Assembly (NCBI GenBank): GCA_030598305.1
Contig: JAUVQC010000083.1
Location: 1 to 6,290, forward strand
Origin: Actinomycetes bacterium
GTDB lineage: Bacteria > Actinomycetota > Acidimicrobiia > UBA5794
Length of the DNA stretch: 6,290 nucleotides
Reading direction: 5' to 3'
Position numbers and translations under genes: made by a program. The notes under the pieces were generated by a model. The model saw only the letters and a list, made by a program, of their open reading frames with translations, was not told the origin of the DNA and did not search any database. Below are positions 1-6,290 of the stretch, piece by piece. Every line of letters starts with the position of its first letter. Positions within the stretch are counted from its first letter, which is position 1.

Positions 1-171
1 CAATCCGTTGCTGGCTCCGCAGATGAGATTGCGGATCGCATCATCAAGCTCGGTGAACTCGGCATCGGTGAGGTCCGCTGCGATGTCTACCCGAAATCAA
101 TCGAAGCACTCAACGCCATGCAACCGGTAATCGAGCTCGTCCACGCTCAGCAGCACGGCACGTCGCATTAG
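1..171 (+). CDS. Luciferase-like (LLM class) flavin/F420-dependent oxidoreductase, C-terminal end only
   Basis: The open frame enters from the left edge and gives 56 residues before TAG at 169-171. The visible part begins SVAGSADEIADRIIKLGELG and continues through a region resembling the last helices of the TIM-barrel luciferase-like monooxygenase family. There, a 'G(t/s)peevadri..l...Gv' segment is normally followed by a short strand and a final helix of the 'aleal..vi.lv' type (here IEALNAMQPVIELV). Family members are cytosolic oxidoreductases using FMN or F420; the substrate and cofactor cannot be told from this tail. The substrate-binding and cofactor residues all lie outside the window, so the call rests on C-terminal pattern alone. 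Its stop codon interleaves with the stop of the convergent lgt gene, leaving no intergenic space and no visible terminator. The 5' end is missing. Confidence 0.68.
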   Translation, partial: QSVAGSADEIADRIIKLGELGIGEVRCDVYPKSIEALNAMQPVIELVHAQQHGTSH

Positions 172-1022
172 TCCGTAGCGGTCGCCCTCTGTGGTGAGAG
201 CAGGTACGGCTCGCCCACCAATGTCCTTGCCTCGGCCCGTTTCTGCATGTACCAGATCCAGGCCCAGCCACCGATGAACGCCGCTACCGATATCCATCCG
301 TTGCGACTGATCCCGAAGAGTCGGAATGTCGTATCGGTTCGCAGCAACTCCATCGAGAACCGGATGAAGCTGTACATGACAATGTAAACACCGAAGGAGG
401 CACCCTTTGCGAGCTTGCCTCGTCTTTCGAGCCAGAGGATCACAGGAACGAGGATGAGGGCATTCCAAACGGATTCATATAGGAACGTCGGATGGAAGGT
501 CTCGAATTGCTCGTAGCCCGCCGGTCGATGAGCCGGATCGATGGCGACCGCCCACGGCAGGTGCGATGGCGTGCCAAAGAGCTCCTGGTTGAAGTAGTTG
601 CCCCACCGACCGATGGCTTGGGCAAGCGGGATACCGATCGCGGCCGCGTCAGCGAACGCGAACGCGTCACCACCGCGCTTCCTGACCAGGTAGATGACGG
701 TGAGCGCACCGAAGAAGAGCCCGCCATAGAGCGCAAGGCCTCCCTCCCAGATGAAGAACACCGCCCATGGCCGATCGGCGAATCGTCCCGAGTGGGTGAA
801 CACGTAACCTGCTCGTGCGCCGAGGAATCCGATAACGATCGCCCAAATGGCCGCGGACTCGAAGAACTCGCCACTTCCACCGAACCGTTCATACCTCTTC
901 TTGGAGACGATGATCGCGACGATCACGCCAATGGCGATGAGGATCCCATAGAAGTGGATCGTCAACGGACCGATCTCAAGGACGTTCTGGGACGGCGAGG
1001 GGATCGAGGCGAAAATGCTCAC
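168..1022 (-). CDS. lgt: Prolipoprotein diacylglyceryl transferase (Lgt)
   Basis: Complete 284-residue membrane enzyme that transfers diacylglyceryl from phosphatidylglycerol to the lipobox cysteine of preprolipoproteins, the first step of lipoprotein maturation. The Lgt signature is clear: GRWGNYFNQELFG at 138-150, with R139, N142, E147 and G150 matching E. coli R143, N146, E151 and G154. Other conserved points are HFYG at 23-26 (Y25 matches Y26), HPTFLYES at 177-184, and Y217, R221 and E225 in YSFIRFSMELLR, matching Y235, R239 and E243. The position of E. coli H103 is tyrosine here (Y99 in GGLALYGG). About seven hydrophobic segments are visible, for example 20-40, 57-77, 87-113, 185-198, 208-224 and 242-258. 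The start is GTG (1020-1022), with GGAG 10 nt upstream, giving the usual short Lgt N-terminus. Length is normal for the compact form, without the long C-terminal tail of some actinobacterial Lgt proteins. GTG overlaps the TGA of the small upstream ORF, so translation may be coupled. The TAA stop (168-170) interleaves with the stop of the convergent gene. Confidence 0.97.
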   Translation of the reverse strand: MSIFASIPSPSQNVLEIGPLTIHFYGILIAIGVIVAIIVSKKRYERFGGSGEFFESAAIWAIVIGFLGARAGYVFTHSGRFADRPWAVFFIWEGGLALYGGLFFGALTVIYLVRKRGGDAFAFADAAAIGIPLAQAIGRWGNYFNQELFGTPSHLPWAVAIDPAHRPAGYEQFETFHPTFLYESVWNALILVPVILWLERRGKLAKGASFGVYIVMYSFIRFSMELLRTDTTFRLFGISRNGWISVAAFIGGWAWIWYMQKRAEARTLVGEPYLLSPQRATATD

Positions 1023-1153
1023 GCGTACTGCGCTCCGTCGGTGAAGGCAGCACGATGGAGATTCCTGAACGCCGAATAGCTATCAGGGATGCGCTCGCGA
1101 AGCTCCTTCGTGGCTTCGGCGGTTGACATCGAAACATCGTGATAGTGACCCAA
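1019..1153 (-). CDS. Small ORF upstream of lgt; apparent N-terminal remnant of a carboxymuconolactone decarboxylase/AhpD-like protein
   Basis: A 44-codon frame starts at TTG (1151-1153) and ends at TGA (1019-1021), sharing GTGA with the lgt start. A perfect AAGGAGG lies 4 nt upstream of the TTG, which supports this start over the in-frame ATG at 1127-1129, 28 nt from that site. The product begins (M)GHYHD and continues to LRERIPDSYSAFRNLH and RAAFTDGA, then QYA and stop. From memory, this matches the opening of CMD-family proteins, which usually run 'vp..y.af..lh.aa..dGaL..ktKELialai' before the redox CxxC...H motif. The match ends exactly at DGA, and the catalytic CxxC and histidine are absent, so no CMD or peroxidase activity is expected. 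It may be a deletion remnant kept as a leader that drives lgt translation, or a small protein of unknown role. The strong ribosome site and frame are seen; homology is by eye; expression is inferred. Confidence 0.55.
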   Translation of the reverse strand: MGHYHDVSMSTAEATKELRERIPDSYSAFRNLHRAAFTDGAQYA

Positions 1154-1157
1154 GAGT

Positions 1158-1164
1158 CCTCCTT
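1158..1164 (-). promoter_or_regulatory. Strong Shine-Dalgarno (AAGGAGG) for the small ORF preceding lgt
   Basis: On the minus strand the sequence reads AAGGAGG, then ACTC, then TTG. It is a full anti-16S match, stronger than the GGAG in front of lgt itself. It selects the TTG at 1151-1153 as the start of the 44-codon ORF. Because that ORF ends inside the lgt start codon, ribosomes loaded here could be passed on to lgt. The 4-nt spacer is on the short side. Confidence 0.6.
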
Positions 1165-1194
1165 GTTGGACGGGATGCTACGGCACTGGCCAAG

Positions 1195-1240
1195 CTTTGC
1201 GCGGGGGCGAACCGTGTACTCTGGCCCACGGAGCTGGCAA
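1195..1240. promoter_or_regulatory. Candidate divergent promoter region between the lgt unit and the M20 amidohydrolase
   Basis: The space between the two divergent genes is only about 125 nt (1154-1279), so both promoters should lie here. For the rightward gene a possible -10 is TACTCT (1217-1222), with a weak -35 at CTTTGC (1195-1200) and a 16-nt spacer. It would start transcription near 1229, leaving a leader of about 50 nt. That leader holds a small 5-bp inverted repeat (ACCCC 1245-1249, GGGGT 1255-1259) ahead of the ribosome site. For the leftward unit a possible -35 is TTGCCA (minus strand, 1240-1235), with a poor -10 TACACG (1218-1213). The two would overlap. Box matches are weak and were found by eye; the location is supported mainly by gene arrangement. 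Confidence 0.3.
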
Positions 1241-1268
1241 CCGGACCCCAAGCCGGGGTATTCCGACG

Positions 1269-1273
1269 AAGGA
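1269..1273 (+). promoter_or_regulatory. Ribosome binding site that fixes the M20 amidohydrolase start
   Basis: AAGGA lies 6 nt before ATG 1280-1282. It decides between this start and the longer in-frame ATG at 1139, which would add 47 residues with no resemblance to the M20 family. Confidence 0.75.
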
Positions 1274-1279
1274 ACCTAT

Positions 1280-2431
1280 ATGACAAGAAAACAACAGGCC
1301 AAGGACACGTACTCGGACCACGAGGCGGAGCTCCTCGAAACCTCGCGATGGATGTATGACAACCCTGAGCTTGGCTACGTCGAGTACAAGACCTCACAGA
1401 AGTACGTCGACATCCTCTCCGCCAACGGTTTCGACGTCGAGTACCCGGCGTACGGCCTCGAGACCGCGTTCGCCGCACGGGTCGGATCATCGGGTGCAGA
1501 GGTCGTGATCTGCGCCGAGATGGATGCACTCCCTGAGGTGGGTCATGCGTGTGGCCACAACGTTATCGGCATGGCGAGTATCGGCGCTGGCCTTGCGCTC
1601 GCTCCACTCGCCGAGGACCTCGGTATTCGTGTCACAGTGCTCGGCACACCTGCCGAAGAGGCGTACGGGGGCAAGGTGGATCTCATCAAGGCCGGCGCCT
1701 TCGAGAACGCAGCCGCGTCGATGATGGTGCATCCAGCAACAAAGGACCTGATCGATCCTGAGTTCCTTGCCATCACCCATACCGACATTGAGTTCTTCGG
1801 CAAGGAAGCACACGCATCCGGTGCGCCTGATCTCGGTATCAACGCGCTCGACGCGGCGGTGCAGGCGTACGTGAACGTGTCGACCCTTCGCCAACAACTC
1901 AAAGACTCTGACCGCGTCCACGGCGTAATAACACACGGTGGCAGTGCCCCGAATGTGATCCCGGGCCACACAGCCATGAGTTGGTACGTACGAGCCACCA
2001 CCGACGACCGACTCGACGAGATCCACCCAAAGGTGATCCAGTGCTTCGAAGCCGCCGCGCTGGCAACGGGCTGCACCCTCGAGGTCAAGGAGATGGGGCA
2101 TCGCTATATGAGCATGCGGACTGATCCTCTCATGGCTGAGCTCTATGCAGCCAATTCGGAGACCCTTGGGCGAAGGATGAACTTCATTGCTGATATCCCA
2201 CCGGAGACATCAGGGTCAACAGACATGGGCAATGTGTCCCACGAGTGCCCATCCATCCATCCGATGCTCGATCTCCACGGCTATCCAATCGTGAACCATC
2301 AGAAGGAATTCGCAGCACTCACCATCACCGAAGTCGGCGACAGGGCCATCCGAGATGGAGCTTTGGCGATGGCATGGACCATCATCGACCTAGCCGAAGG
2401 AGATCGGTGGCGAGATCTCCAACCGGTATAG
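1280..2431 (+). CDS. M20-family metallo-amidohydrolase/peptidase (M20D, PM20D2/AbgB-like)
   Basis: 383-residue cytosolic di-metal hydrolase, with no signal peptide or membrane segment. It should cleave an amide bond in a small N-acyl amino acid or dipeptide-like substrate; the exact substrate is unknown. The catalytic domain carries EMDALPEVGHACGHN at 80-94 (metal ligands C91 and H93), PAEEAYGG at 124-131 (base E126, ligand E127), H151 in MMVHP, and H340 in VNHQKEF near the end. These match the M20D ligand set. The lid/dimerisation domain lies roughly at 165-280, with H178 in GKEAHAS and H219 in THGGSAPNVIP. The phrase GSTDMGNVSHECPSIHP at 312-328 is typical of the PM20D2/p-aminobenzoyl-glutamate hydrolase branch rather than IAA-amino acid hydrolases. 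All expected ligands are present, so it is probably active. The start is chosen by AAGGA 6 nt upstream; an N-terminal extension to 1139 is not supported. The P-type ATPase follows after 21 nt, suggesting one transcript. Confidence 0.92.
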   Translation: MTRKQQAKDTYSDHEAELLETSRWMYDNPELGYVEYKTSQKYVDILSANGFDVEYPAYGLETAFAARVGSSGAEVVICAEMDALPEVGHACGHNVIGMASIGAGLALAPLAEDLGIRVTVLGTPAEEAYGGKVDLIKAGAFENAAASMMVHPATKDLIDPEFLAITHTDIEFFGKEAHASGAPDLGINALDAAVQAYVNVSTLRQQLKDSDRVHGVITHGGSAPNVIPGHTAMSWYVRATTDDRLDEIHPKVIQCFEAAALATGCTLEVKEMGHRYMSMRTDPLMAELYAANSETLGRRMNFIADIPPETSGSTDMGNVSHECPSIHPMLDLHGYPIVNHQKEFAALTITEVGDRAIRDGALAMAWTIIDLAEGDRWRDLQPV

Positions 2432-2452
2432 GCCTGGAGGGGAAGACACGGG

Positions 2453-5143
2453 ATGCAGAGAGAAGAGCACGACTGGTCGCTCGCCACCGCTGACGAGGCT
2501 GCCCAACTTCTCACATCGCCATCAGACGGCCTGAGCGCTGCTGCGGCATCCGAACGTCTCGCACGACTCGGGCCGAACGAGATCGAGGAGGCTGTCGGTA
2601 AAACGAGGCTCCAGATCCTCATTGCGCAGTTCAGGGCCGTGCTCACCTACGTCCTGATTGCAGCTGCTCTCATCTCTCTCCTCCTCGGAGACTGGATCGA
2701 GGCGATCGCGATCCTCGCGATCGTGGTCCTGAACGCAGTGATGGGATACGTTCAGGAATCACGGGCGGAGGAGGCCATGGCCGCTCTTCAGAGGATGGCC
2801 GTCCCCGAGGTGACCGTTCGGCGTGATGGTGGGATCACCGAAATCTCCTCGGAGTTGCTCGTACCCGGTGACCGTGTACTTCTCGAGACCGGCAACATCG
2901 TCCCTGCCGACGGGCGTCTCGTCGACTCAGCGAACCTGCGGATAGAGGAGGCGCCGCTCACCGGCGAATCTGAACCCGTGTCCAAGAGGGCCGAAATGAC
3001 ACTCGAGTCGACCAGGGCGCTTGCAGAACGACGCAACATGGCGTACTCGGGCACGACTGTCACGATGGGCAGAGGGGAGCTCCTCGTCACCGACACCGGC
3101 ATGTCGACCGAGATCGGGAAGATCGCGTCGATGATCCAAGGGGTCAAAGAAGAGCGCACACCACTCCAGAAGCGGCTCGACAGCTTGGGGAAGGTGCTCG
3201 CGATCGCCGCCTCGATCCTGGTCATCGTCATCTTCGTTCTCGGACTCTTCAGGGGTGACGACCTCGAAACGCTCCTCCTCACCTCCGTGAGCCTCGCGGT
3301 GGCAGCGATTCCCGAGGCGATGCCCGCCGTTGTAACCATCGCGCTCTCCCTTGGCGCACAACGCATGTTGAAGAGGAACGCCCTGATCCGCAGCCTTCCC
3401 GCCGTGGAGACACTCGGATCGGTCAACGTGATCTGCACCGACAAAACAGGAACACTCACCGAGAATCGCATGACGGCCGTCGTGCTCGATGTGGCCAACC
3501 AGCATCTCTTCCTCGACGATGATCTGCCACAGGGCGTGCTCCCAACGATCGAGCTGGCGATCATGACGGGCGCGCTCTGCAACGATGCCGCGCTCATCCA
3601 TGGCGACTCGGGGTATCACACCGTTGGCGATCCAACAGAGGGCGCTCTCGTAGTGGCAGGGGCGAACATCGGCTTGATCAAGGACGAGCTCGAGGTAGTG
3701 TTCCCTCGCGTCGGAGAGGTGCCGTTCGATTCTGAACGAAAGCGCATGACAACGATCCATCGGCTTCCTGATGACCTGTCCTCTCTCCCGTCGAACCTCG
3801 ATGATCTCTCCGACGTCCTCGCTGACGCCGATCTCCCCGAGTACATCGCGTTCACGAAGGGTGCCATTACCGGACTGATCGACCACTCCGACCGGGTGTG
3901 GGTCGATCAACGCACGACACCGCTCGACCCGACCTGGAGCACTCGCATCGTCGAGGCGGAGACAGCCCTCGCCGGGTCAGGGATGCGAGTGCTCGGTTTG
4001 GCAGTGAAGCCACTCACACATCGTGTCGACGGTGACCCCGATGTCGAGAACAACCTGATCTTCGTCGGCATGGTCGGACTCATCGATCCTCCCCGAGAGG
4101 CGGTGCCCGGTGCGGTTGTCGAGACGCTTGCCGCCGGGATCCGACCTGTGATGATTACCGGTGATCACCCGCTCACCGCGCGCCACATTGCCAAGGAGAT
4201 CGGTATAACCACCAACGACCGCGTCGTTATCGGCCCGGAGCTCGACAGAATGGATGATGCCGAACTCGCCGCTGTAGCTGTGTCGGTCGATGTGTTCGCG
4301 CGAGTCTCACCGGAGCACAAGCTGAAGCTGATCGCTGCCCTTCAGGATCAGGGTGACCTCGTCGCGATGACCGGTGACGGGGTCAACGACGCGCCCGCCC
4401 TCAAGAAGGCAGACATCGGTGTGGCCATGGGGATCACCGGAACCGACGTTTCCAAGCAGGCCGCAGACATGGTTCTGCTTGATGACAACTACGCCACGAT
4501 CGTCCACGCAGTCGAAGAAGGACGGGTCATCTATGACAACATCCGCAAGTTCATCAAGTACCTCCTGACCTGCAACACGTCAGAGATCCTCGTGATGGTC
4601 ATCGGCCCGTTCCTCGGCATGCCACTCCCGCTGCTCCCGTTGCAGATCCTTTGGATGAACCTCATCACGGATGGCCTTCCGGCACTGGCGCTCGGAGTCG
4701 AACCTGCAGAGGACGATGTGATGGAGAGACCACCGCGTTCGGCAACCGAAACGATCTTCGGTGGAGGTACGACGATGTTCATCGGCGTGTTCGGACTGGC
4801 GATGTCCCTGATCACCCTCAGTGTCGGGTGGTGGATGTGGAACGCTGACGACCCTGCCTGGCAGTCGGTTCTCTTCACTGTCCTGATCTTCGCCCAGTTG
4901 GGCCTTGCGCTTGAGGTGCGTTCAGAGGGCCGCTCGTTGCTCACGGTCGGCTTGCGTACGAACATGGCGATGCTCGGGGCGGTTGCGATCGGGATCGTTG
5001 CACATCTCGCGATCCTTTACGTTCCGTTCCTGCAGACCGTCTTTGGGACAGTCGCACTCGACGCAGTCCATTTTGCGATCGCAGCCGGGGGCGCGCTCGT
5101 GCTCATGGCCCTCGTCGAGATCTACAAGAAGGTCGTCCGCTAA
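2453..5143 (+). CDS. P2-type (Ca2+-ATPase-like) cation-transporting P-type ATPase
   Basis: Complete 896-residue membrane pump that uses ATP to export a cation, most likely Ca2+, in the PacL/LMCA1/SERCA group. In order: N-terminal cation-ATPase domain (about 5-75), M1-M2 (about 60-101), actuator TGES 170-173, M3 (about 247-266), M4 with AVAAIPEAMP 282-291, phosphorylation site CTDKTGTLT (D330), nucleotide-binding FTKGA 467-471, MITGD 567-571, hinge TGDGVNDAPAL 640-650, then M5-M10 (about 701-889). Site II residues match SERCA: E288 (E309), N736 (N796) and D740 (D800). From site I, N708 (N768), E711 (E771) and T739 (T799) are kept, but Q815 falls where SERCA has E908 in my hand alignment. This suggests one Ca2+ per cycle, as in LMCA1-type pumps. 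PEAMP replaces the usual PEGLP. No N-terminal heavy-metal domain is present. The start has GGAGGGGA at 2436-2443 and follows the M20 stop by 21 nt. The TAA stop interleaves with that of the convergent gene. Confidence 0.95.
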   Translation: MQREEHDWSLATADEAAQLLTSPSDGLSAAAASERLARLGPNEIEEAVGKTRLQILIAQFRAVLTYVLIAAALISLLLGDWIEAIAILAIVVLNAVMGYVQESRAEEAMAALQRMAVPEVTVRRDGGITEISSELLVPGDRVLLETGNIVPADGRLVDSANLRIEEAPLTGESEPVSKRAEMTLESTRALAERRNMAYSGTTVTMGRGELLVTDTGMSTEIGKIASMIQGVKEERTPLQKRLDSLGKVLAIAASILVIVIFVLGLFRGDDLETLLLTSVSLAVAAIPEAMPAVVTIALSLGAQRMLKRNALIRSLPAVETLGSVNVICTDKTGTLTENRMTAVVLDVANQHLFLDDDLPQGVLPTIELAIMTGALCNDAALIHGDSGYHTVGDPTEGALVVAGANIGLIKDELEVVFPRVGEVPFDSERKRMTTIHRLPDDLSSLPSNLDDLSDVLADADLPEYIAFTKGAITGLIDHSDRVWVDQRTTPLDPTWSTRIVEAETALAGSGMRVLGLAVKPLTHRVDGDPDVENNLIFVGMVGLIDPPREAVPGAVVETLAAGIRPVMITGDHPLTARHIAKEIGITTNDRVVIGPELDRMDDAELAAVAVSVDVFARVSPEHKLKLIAALQDQGDLVAMTGDGVNDAPALKKADIGVAMGITGTDVSKQAADMVLLDDNYATIVHAVEEGRVIYDNIRKFIKYLLTCNTSEILVMVIGPFLGMPLPLLPLQILWMNLITDGLPALALGVEPAEDDVMERPPRSATETIFGGGTTMFIGVFGLAMSLITLSVGWWMWNADDPAWQSVLFTVLIFAQLGLALEVRSEGRSLLTVGLRTNMAMLGAVAIGIVAHLAILYVPFLQTVFGTVALDAVHFAIAAGGALVLMALVEIYKKVVR

Positions 5144-6290
5144 CCGACTTGCTCGAGGCCTTCGGCGAAAGCTTTGACCAATGCGTCGATTTCCCTCTCA
5201 CCCATCGCGGTTGATGTGGTGGCAGAACATGTGTTGATCATCATGAAGCCGGAGTCGAAGAGATGATCGAGAAGGGCATTGAGCCTTCGAGACTCCTCAG
5301 GTGTCACGAAAGCGTCGCGATAGGACTTCGGAGGGTCCGACTTCATGTGCACCCTGAACATCGAACCCGCGCCGGTCACACACGCCTCGGCACCCGTCAC
5401 AGCAATCGCATCCTCTATCCCCTCGATCGCCAGACTCGCAAGCGAGTTCACGTAGGCAACGGCGTCCCTGTCGTACATCTCCATGGCCGTGAGACCGGCG
5501 GTCATCGTCACAGGGTTCGCCGAGAACGTTCCCGAGTGAGGGAAGAGCAGCTTGTCAGCGAGCGGGTTCATTACCTCCATGACATCTGCCCGCCCGGCGA
5601 TAGCCCCGATCGGGAACCCTCCGCCTATGAGCTTCCCCATTGCGGTGAGATCTGGCCGCACCTCGTACCACTCCTGGGCGCCTCCGTAGCTCGATCGGAA
5701 CGTGATCACCTCGTCGAATAGGAGCAGTGAACCGTCCTCCTCTGTCCACTCCCTCAGAGCGACCACAAATGCATCCGAAGCGGGAACGAGACCTACGCGG
5801 TGTGGCATGGGATCGAGCAGCACCCCGGCCAACTCACCCCTGTGCTCATCGAGGATCCTGATGGCATTCTCCGGATCATTGAAGGGGATGACCACAACAT
5901 CAGCGAGCACTCCCGGCGGTGTGCCAAAGGCGACCGGAACCGCGATCGGACTCGATTCACTCCCCCAGTTCGACGGCTCAGCTGTCTGGGAGACCTCGGC
6001 GTAGTCATATAGCCCGTGATACGAACCTTCGACCTTGGCGATCTTGAACCGCCCGGTGAAGGCCCGCGCAGCTTTCAGCATCCCCATGACGGCCTCAGTG
6101 CCGGAGTTCACGAATCGCACCTTCTCGAACGCGTCGTTGCGGCCGACAAGGTGTTCTGCGTATCGAATCTCAATCTCGGTCGCCAGCGTGAACGCGGTTC
6201 CCTTGCTCAGCTGCTCGGTGACTGCGGCGACGATCTCGGGATGGGCATGACCGTGGATCAACGATGCCATGTTGTTGGCGAAGTCGATCC
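5140..6290 (-). CDS. Class III PLP-dependent aminotransferase, glutamate-1-semialdehyde aminomutase-like (N-terminus outside window)
   Basis: 382 residues are visible: six (IDFANN) at the right edge, then a frame from an internal Met codon at 6268-6270. The family is usually about 430 residues, so perhaps 50 are missing; that Met is within the fold, not the start. Numbering from it: SGTEA 56-60 (PLP phosphate contact), YHG 84-86, DEVITFR 186-192 (D186 pairs with the PLP pyridine nitrogen), MGKLIGGGFPIGA 211-223 (K213, the Schiff-base lysine), and HSGTFSANP 245-253. These place it in the cytosolic fold type I, class III group nearest to GSA aminomutase. The 'EP' motif that in HemL follows the large-domain strand is DP here (LLDPMPHRVG 151-160), and no other haem-synthesis gene is nearby. 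I therefore infer an aminotransferase or aminomutase of unknown substrate rather than HemL. TAG (5140-5142) interleaves with the ATPase stop. No terminator is seen. Confidence 0.9.
   Translation of the reverse strand, partial: IDFANNMASLIHGHAHPEIVAAVTEQLSKGTAFTLATEIEIRYAEHLVGRNDAFEKVRFVNSGTEAVMGMLKAARAFTGRFKIAKVEGSYHGLYDYAEVSQTAEPSNWGSESSPIAVPVAFGTPPGVLADVVVIPFNDPENAIRILDEHRGELAGVLLDPMPHRVGLVPASDAFVVALREWTEEDGSLLLFDEVITFRSSYGGAQEWYEVRPDLTAMGKLIGGGFPIGAIAGRADVMEVMNPLADKLLFPHSGTFSANPVTMTAGLTAMEMYDRDAVAYVNSLASLAIEGIEDAIAVTGAEACVTGAGSMFRVHMKSDPPKSYRDAFVTPEESRRLNALLDHLFDSGFMMINTCSATTSTAMGEREIDALVKAFAEGLEQVG

Noticed and set aside
492..1079. 195-codon open frame on the + strand opposite lgt
   Set aside because: It is antisense to an unmistakable lgt, with a charged low-complexity translation and no recognisable motif; a shadow of GC-rich codon bias.
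976..1251. 91-codon minus-strand frame spanning the lgt start
   Set aside because: It overlaps both the small CMD-like ORF and lgt in another frame; its translation is Arg/Pro/Ser-rich, and its start has no support comparable to the AAGGAGG-TTG pair.
1139..1279. N-terminal extension of the M20 protein to an in-frame ATG at 1139 (47 extra residues)
   Set aside because: The extra residues have no M20-like content and run through the likely promoter region and the divergent ribosome site, and a good AAGGA sits 6 nt before the ATG at 1280.
2703..2723. Perfect 8-bp inverted repeat CGATCGCG / CGCGATCG with a 5-nt loop
   Set aside because: It lies inside the M2 helix of the ATPase, where alternating Ala and Ile codons (GCGATC) create it; no T-run follows, so it is not a terminator, and chance from codon use is enough.
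2927..3910. 327-codon open frame on the minus strand inside the ATPase gene
   Set aside because: It lies wholly antisense to intact ATPase domains, has an Arg/His/Asp/Glu-rich translation and no family resemblance.
5144..5180. Possible bidirectional terminator after the ATPase/aminotransferase junction
   Set aside because: Only short, poor pairings (for example AAAGCTTT) without a GC stem and T-run; the sequence is the aminotransferase C-terminal coding region.
1..6290. Search for tRNA, rRNA, CRISPR repeats, insertion-sequence ends or defence/toxin genes
   Set aside because: No cloverleaf-like segment, regular direct repeats, transposase motifs or toxin-like proteins were seen; almost all sequence is explained by the listed genes.

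Overview
The window is gene-dense, high-GC bacterial DNA holding parts or all of five ordinary protein genes plus one small open reading frame. Several traits suggest an actinobacterium, perhaps of the Acidimicrobiia type: strong G/C preference at third codon positions, GTG and probably TTG starts, AGGAGG-type ribosome binding sites, and a luciferase-like (F420/FMN-type) oxidoreductase tail. This placement is an inference from style; there is no rRNA or other phylogenetic marker here.

Layout from left to right. The C-terminal end of a luciferase-like monooxygenase (+, 1-171) runs tail to tail into lgt (-, 168-1022), which encodes prolipoprotein diacylglyceryl transferase. Just upstream of lgt, on the same strand and overlapping its start by 4 nt, is a 44-codon open reading frame (-, 1019-1153). 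It reads like the N-terminal third of a carboxymuconolactone decarboxylase/AhpD-like protein whose catalytic part is gone. A short divergent promoter region (about 1154-1279) separates this from a rightward pair: an M20-family (M20D/PM20D2-like) amidohydrolase (+, 1280-2431) and, 21 nt later, a complete Ca2+-type P2 P-type ATPase (+, 2453-5143). The ATPase meets, again tail to tail, a class III PLP-dependent aminotransferase related to glutamate-1-semialdehyde aminomutase (-, 5140 to beyond 6290). The N-terminus of that gene lies outside the window.

Functionally this is a housekeeping and accessory-metabolism region: lipoprotein maturation (Lgt), hydrolysis of an N-acyl or peptide-like amide (M20), cation export (ATPase) and amino-group chemistry (aminotransferase). 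The M20 and ATPase genes are probably co-transcribed; nothing in the sequence ties the others into one pathway. I found no mobile element, CRISPR array, RNA gene or convincing terminator, and no evidence of a new multi-gene system. The points most worth a second look are the truncated small ORF coupled to lgt and the matching 4-nt interleaved stop codons at both convergent junctions.
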